A DNA stretch of 27,687 nucleotides from Anaerolineaceae bacterium UBA4890. GTDB taxonomy: Bacteria; Chloroflexota; Anaerolineae; Anaerolineales; Anaerolineaceae. Shown piece after piece: positions 24,393 through 27,687 of this stretch. The notes under the pieces are model-generated. The model was not told the DNA's origin. It searched no databases and saw only the letters and a list, made by a program, of their open reading frames with translations. Where the stretch lies: assembly GCA_002399085.1 (NCBI GenBank), contig DHCY01000032.1:391-28077 (forward strand), in the 5' to 3' direction. Each line of letters begins with the position of its first letter. The stretch's first letter is position 1. A program made the translations under genes and the position numbers.

Positions 24393-25414
24393 CCACGGCA
24401 ACACTTTCAAAACCATTGCCAAAACAACGCCTCAAGCGTAAACCAAACAACATTGGCACCGGCATCGGAATCGTGATCATCCTGATCCTCTGGCTGGTTC
24501 CCACGATCGGTTTGCTGGTAACCTCCTTCCGACCAGTCGCGTTGATCAACACCACCGGTTGGTGGACTGCCCTGGACGTGAACAACGGTCCGATCAGTGC
24601 CCAACACCCCGATCCAAACGCAAGCTATGCCGAAAAACTGGGCACGCGCTTCACGATCAACAACTATGTCGACGCGCTTACAGGTTATCGCGGAACCAGT
24701 ACCTACCTGGATGCCTGTGCCAGCACCACCAAACCGCTGGGCATGAATTGTGACATTTCTGACTTGCTCAACCCGCGCGGAATGGGACGGGCGTTTGTTA
24801 ATAGCATTATCGTGACCGTGCCATCGACGATTTTCCCGATCCTGATTGCCTTGTTCGCCGCCTACGCCTTCGCCTGGATGGACTTCAAAGGTCGCTACGC
24901 GATCTTTGCCATTTTGGTGGGGCTGCAGGTTGTGCCGATCCAGATGACCCTGGTGCCGGTCTTGCGTATGTTTGCCGGCATGGGGATGAACGGCACTTTC
25001 CCGGCGGTCTGGTTGTTCCATACCGGCTTTGGGCTGCCATATGCCATTTATATGCTGCGAAATTCGATGAGCACGCTTCCCAAGGATTTGTTTGAGTCGG
25101 CTTACCTGGATGGCGCCAATCACTGGCAGGTCTTCACGAAGATTGTCTTACCGCTGACCATGCCTGCCATTGCTTCGCTGGCGATCTTCCAGTTCCTGTG
25201 GGTTTGGAATGACCTGCTGGTTTCGCTGGTGTTCCTGGGCGGCAGCAAACCGGTTATGACCTACCAGATCAGCAATATGGTTTCGTCGTTGGGTGCCGGC
25301 TGGCACCTGCTGACTGCCGCAGCGTTCCTGTCGATGCTGCTGCCGATGATCGTCTTCTTCGCACTGCAGAAGTACTTCGTCCGCGGCATGATGGCTGGAG
25401 CTGTGAAGGGATAA
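24389..25414 (+). CDS. aglG: Sugar ABC transporter permease, AglG type
   Basis: A 341-residue second permease of the alpha-glucoside system. It has the LWLVPTIGLLVTSFRP first helix and TTGWW segment typical of AglG, a long external region (about 60-130) with a possible disulfide pair (ACASTTKPLGMNC), and the EAA loop ESAYLDGANHWQVFTKIVLP. GGAGG precedes the ATG, which overlaps the aglF stop. No ATPase gene follows; the transporter must use a shared MsmX/MsiK-type ATPase from elsewhere. Its TAA stop is followed at once by a heptamer array. Confidence 0.88.
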   Translation: MTTATLSKPLPKQRLKRKPNNIGTGIGIVIILILWLVPTIGLLVTSFRPVALINTTGWWTALDVNNGPISAQHPDPNASYAEKLGTRFTINNYVDALTGYRGTSTYLDACASTTKPLGMNCDISDLLNPRGMGRAFVNSIIVTVPSTIFPILIALFAAYAFAWMDFKGRYAIFAILVGLQVVPIQMTLVPVLRMFAGMGMNGTFPAVWLFHTGFGLPYAIYMLRNSMSTLPKDLFESAYLDGANHWQVFTKIVLPLTMPAIASLAIFQFLWVWNDLLVSLVFLGGSKPVMTYQISNMVSSLGAGWHLLTAAAFLSMLLPMIVFFALQKYFVRGMMAGAVKG

Positions 25415-25456
25415 TAGCTGATAGTTGATAGCTGATAGCTGATGGCTAATAGCTGA
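25415..25456 (+). repeat. Heptamer array TAGCTGA directly after the aglG stop
   Basis: Six units (TAGCTGA, TAGTTGA, TAGCTGA, TAGCTGA, TGGCTAA, TAGCTGA) with a degenerate seventh begin immediately after the aglG TAA. They give stops in every frame of the sense strand. Confidence 0.85.
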
Positions 25457-25528
25457 TATTGATGTTCCTGTTCTTCCATGCTCTACTGACCCTAGCTCGG
25501 TCAGGAGAGCTACGCGAACAGAAGAGTA

Positions 25529-25551
25529 CGGAAGGGGCTTGTCCCCTTCCG
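25529..25551 (+). repeat. Hairpin before the trehalose synthase ribosome site
   Basis: CGGAAGGGG (25529-25537) pairs with CCCCTTCCG (25543-25551), loop CTTGT. It is a relative of the palindromes at 11676-11700 and 12223-12247 (there CGGAGGG/CCCTCCG). It ends eight bases before the ribosome site AGGAG of treS, so it could affect translation or transcription into the gene. Confidence 0.7.
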
Positions 25552-25569
25552 CGAATTTAGGAGAAAAGA

Positions 25570-27258
25570 ATGACACAAAACATACCCTGGTACAAAGATG
25601 CCATTTTTATCGAACTCAACACCCGCGCCTACAAGGACTCCAACAGCGATGGCTGGGGCGACCTGCCCGGGCTCACCACCAAGCTGGACTATCTCAAAGA
25701 CCTCGGTGTTGACGCAATCTGGCTGCTACCGATCATGCCCTCCCCGCTGCGCGACGACGGCTATGACGTCAGTGACTTTTGTGACATTTTTCCAGCCTAT
25801 GGCAGTATGGATGACTTCAAAACCCTGGTCAGCGAAGCCCACAACCGCGATCTGCGCATCATCGTCGAAATCATCCCCAACCATACCTCCGACCAACACT
25901 ATTGGTTCCAGGCATCGCGCGACCCCTTTCACCCTGAACATGACAAATACCGCGACTGGTACGTTTGGTCCGACACAGACCAAAAATACCTGGGCACGCG
26001 CATCATCTTCACCGACACCGAAACCTCCAACTGGACTTTTGACGAACTGCGCGGGCAATATTTTTGGCACCGCTTTTACTCCACCCAACCCGACCTCAAT
26101 TACGATAACGAAGAAGTTCAGCAAGCCATGCTCGATGTGGTCAAATTTTGGATCGATGCCGGTGCAGACGGGCTTCGCATTGATGCCCCACCCTATCTGT
26201 TCGAACGGGAGGGTACCAGCAGTGAAAATTTGCCCGAAACCCACGCCTATTTGAAACGCATGCGCAAATTCGTCGACGACTACAAGCCCGATACGCTTCT
26301 GCTCAGCGAAGCCAATATGTGGCCTGAGGATGTGATCGAATACTTTGGCGATGGCGACGAAATGCACATGAATTTCCACTTTCCGCTCATGCCGCGCCTG
26401 TTTATGGCGCTGGCAAAAGGCGATCGTACCCCAATCGAGGAAATTTTGGCACGCACCCCAGAACTGCCCGAAGGCTGTCAGTGGGGTACCTTCTTGCGCA
26501 ACCACGACGAACTGACCCTCGAGATGGTCACACCCGAGGAACGCCAGTGGATGTGGGAGACCTATTCGCCCAACCCCAAACAGCGCATCAACTTGGGCAT
26601 CCGCCGCCGGCTGGCACCACTTTTGGATAACGACCAACGCAAGATTCTATTGATGCATTCCATGCTGCTCACGATGGTAGGCTCACCCTTCCTCTATTAT
26701 GGCGATGAGATCGGCATGGGTGACAACATCGACCTGTTCGATCGCAATGGCGTGCGCACCCCCATGCAGTGGGATGCCAGCCCAAACGCTGGTTTCTCGG
26801 ACGCCCCAGCAGATAAACTGTACTCACCGGTCATTGCTGACCCCGTTTATGGCTACCAGAAAGTGAACGTGGCAGCCCAGGAAGCTGACCCGAACTCGCT
26901 CCTGAACAAGGTGCGCCACCTGATCGCCGTGCGCAAACAGCATCCCGTGTTTGGCAGGGGTGATTTTAACTGGAAGGCGTTTAGTTTCGAGACCAAGGCG
27001 GTGGTTGCCTATCAGCGTAAATGGGAAGACGCGCGCATCGTGGTCCTGAACAACCTGCGCGACACACCGGTCAAGGGCTGGATCCCTGAGACAGCTGAAT
27101 ATTTCATTGACCTGTTGACGGGTGAAGCGATTTTGCCTGGTGACTATACCCTGCCCGCTTTCGGTTTCATGTGGCTGCAACCGGTTGGTGAGCAACCCAA
27201 CATCCCTTCTGGTCCTAATGCAGCGGTTAAAGGAGACCTTGGTTCGGACAGGTATTAG
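25570..27258 (+). CDS. treS: Trehalose synthase (maltose alpha-D-glucosyltransferase)
   Basis: A 562-residue GH13 enzyme that interconverts maltose and trehalose inside the cell. The N-terminal WYKDAIFIELNTRAYKDSN, LPSPLRDDGYDVSD-type segment, and PETHAYLK are strongly TreS-like. Catalytic residues are D205 (GLRIDAPPYL), E247 (LLSEANMW) and D313 (RNHDELT), and the region EMVTPEERQWMW with INLGIRRRLAPLL is diagnostic for this group. AGGAG at 25559-25563 precedes the ATG. It follows aglG after 155 bp and is probably in the same unit, so imported disaccharide is likely maltose or trehalose. No maltokinase or trehalase is in the window. The last residues RY and the TAG stop lie in a heptamer array. 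Confidence 0.95.
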   Translation: MTQNIPWYKDAIFIELNTRAYKDSNSDGWGDLPGLTTKLDYLKDLGVDAIWLLPIMPSPLRDDGYDVSDFCDIFPAYGSMDDFKTLVSEAHNRDLRIIVEIIPNHTSDQHYWFQASRDPFHPEHDKYRDWYVWSDTDQKYLGTRIIFTDTETSNWTFDELRGQYFWHRFYSTQPDLNYDNEEVQQAMLDVVKFWIDAGADGLRIDAPPYLFEREGTSSENLPETHAYLKRMRKFVDDYKPDTLLLSEANMWPEDVIEYFGDGDEMHMNFHFPLMPRLFMALAKGDRTPIEEILARTPELPEGCQWGTFLRNHDELTLEMVTPEERQWMWETYSPNPKQRINLGIRRRLAPLLDNDQRKILLMHSMLLTMVGSPFLYYGDEIGMGDNIDLFDRNGVRTPMQWDASPNAGFSDAPADKLYSPVIADPVYGYQKVNVAAQEADPNSLLNKVRHLIAVRKQHPVFGRGDFNWKAFSFETKAVVAYQRKWEDARIVVLNNLRDTPVKGWIPETAEYFIDLLTGEAILPGDYTLPAFGFMWLQPVGEQPNIPSGPNAAVKGDLGSDRY

Positions 27259-27298
27259 GATTTAGGTATTAGCTGATAGTTGATAGTTGATAGCTAGT
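27250..27298 (+). repeat. Heptamer array at the 3' end of treS
   Basis: Seven units in 49 bp: AGGTATT, AGGATTT, AGGTATT, AGCTGAT, AGTTGAT, AGTTGAT, AGCTAGT. The first two contain the last two codons and the TAG stop of treS. The switch from AGGTATT-type to AGCTGAT-type units links the two heptamer families seen elsewhere. Confidence 0.85.
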
Positions 27299-27307
27299 AG
27301 CACCCCC

Positions 27308-27687
27308 GGTCACTGCGAGGGAGCGAAGGGACACCCCACCCTCAGTCACTGCAAGACCCCGAAGGGGTCACGGCAGTCTGCCTTTGACTTTGATCTTGTC
27401 ACTGCGAGACCCCGAAGAGATCGTGGCAGTCTGCCTTTGACTTTTATAAAGGCCTACCATTTGCCCCTGCTTCTGATGTCAGGTTCAACACCCCACCCAC
27501 GGTCACTGCGAGGGAGCGAAGCGACCGTGGCAGTCTGCCTTTGACTTTTAATGAAACCCTACGATTTGCCATTGCTCCTGATGTCAGGTTCAACAGCGGA
27601 ACCTGACCTACACTCCCCACCGAGCGGAAAACCCAACCATTTTTCGTTGCGCCTGATGTCAGGGTCAACACCCCACCCACGGTCACT
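27308..27687 (-). repeat. Inverted R1 and R2 repeat cluster
   Basis: R1 copies in reverse orientation lie at about 27345-27388, 27398-27441 and 27502-27545, with a partial at 27308-27335 and another starting at 27681 at the window end. R2-type palindromes lie between them: a full GTCAGGTTC-aacagcg-GAACCTGAC at 27583-27607 and truncated half-copies at 27478 and 27658. R1 interiors vary (GACCCCgaaGGGGTC or GGGAGCGAAGCGACC) while the ends stay constant. No gene is seen here. Confidence 0.8.

Noticed and set aside
25726..26637. Minus-strand open frame (303 codons) opposite treS
   Set aside because: Antisense to a GH13 gene with complete catalytic residues; no recognisable protein features.
1..27687. 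tRNA, rRNA or insertion-sequence transposase genes
   Set aside because: I looked for these and saw none; the repeats here carry no coding capacity.

Overview
This window looks like chromosomal DNA from an anaerobic, heterotrophic bacterium. My best guess is a member of the Chloroflexota, class Anaerolineae. That guess is an inference from gene content (strict-anaerobe-type hybrid cluster protein, Mop-like molybdenum hydroxylase, sugar-ABC/LacI loci, multiheme cytochrome) and from the heavy load of intergenic palindromes; no rRNA or tRNA gene is present to test it.

Layout. 1-237: palindromic repeats. 238-3045 (-): a one-polypeptide molybdenum hydroxylase ending inside a heptamer repeat. 3330-3797 (+): a membrane-anchored rhodanese-domain protein with an in-frame UGA followed by a SECIS-like hairpin, read here as a selenoprotein. 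3867-4163 (-): small hypothetical protein. 4313-6802 (-): operon of a ferric-reductase-like membrane flavocytochrome and a pentaheme cytochrome c behind a near-consensus promoter. 7104-7571 (-): bacterioferritin. 7771-9057 (+): PlsC-like acyltransferase with an added zinc ribbon. 9169-9933 (-): esterase. 10124-11431 (-): GPH-type sugar:cation symporter, also ending inside a heptamer repeat. 11432-12378: repeat-filled gap. 12379-16264 (+): FtsX/MacB-type permease and its ATPase. 16471-17592 (+): glycerate kinase. 17593-18621: repeats, including a 101-bp tandem array. 18622-20310 (-): hybrid cluster protein. 20311-20931: more repeats. 20932-27258 (+): lacI-type regulator, alpha-glucoside ABC transporter (aglE, aglF, aglG without an ATPase) and trehalose synthase. 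27259-27687: repeats in inverted orientation.

How the genes fit together. The reductase, pentaheme cytochrome and bacterioferritin suggest electron transfer across the membrane and iron handling. The lacI-aglEFG-treS block reads as a sugar-responsive uptake and conversion unit for maltose/trehalose-type disaccharides, using an ATPase encoded elsewhere. Hybrid cluster protein fits defence against nitric oxide or hydroxylamine stress. The molybdenum hydroxylase and the putative selenoprotein are divergently placed; whether they are functionally linked is unknown.

The most interesting items are the UGA-containing rhodanese gene with its hairpin, the heptanucleotide arrays that form the ends and stop codons of several genes, and the intergenic palindromes, two of which differ by a compensatory base-pair swap.
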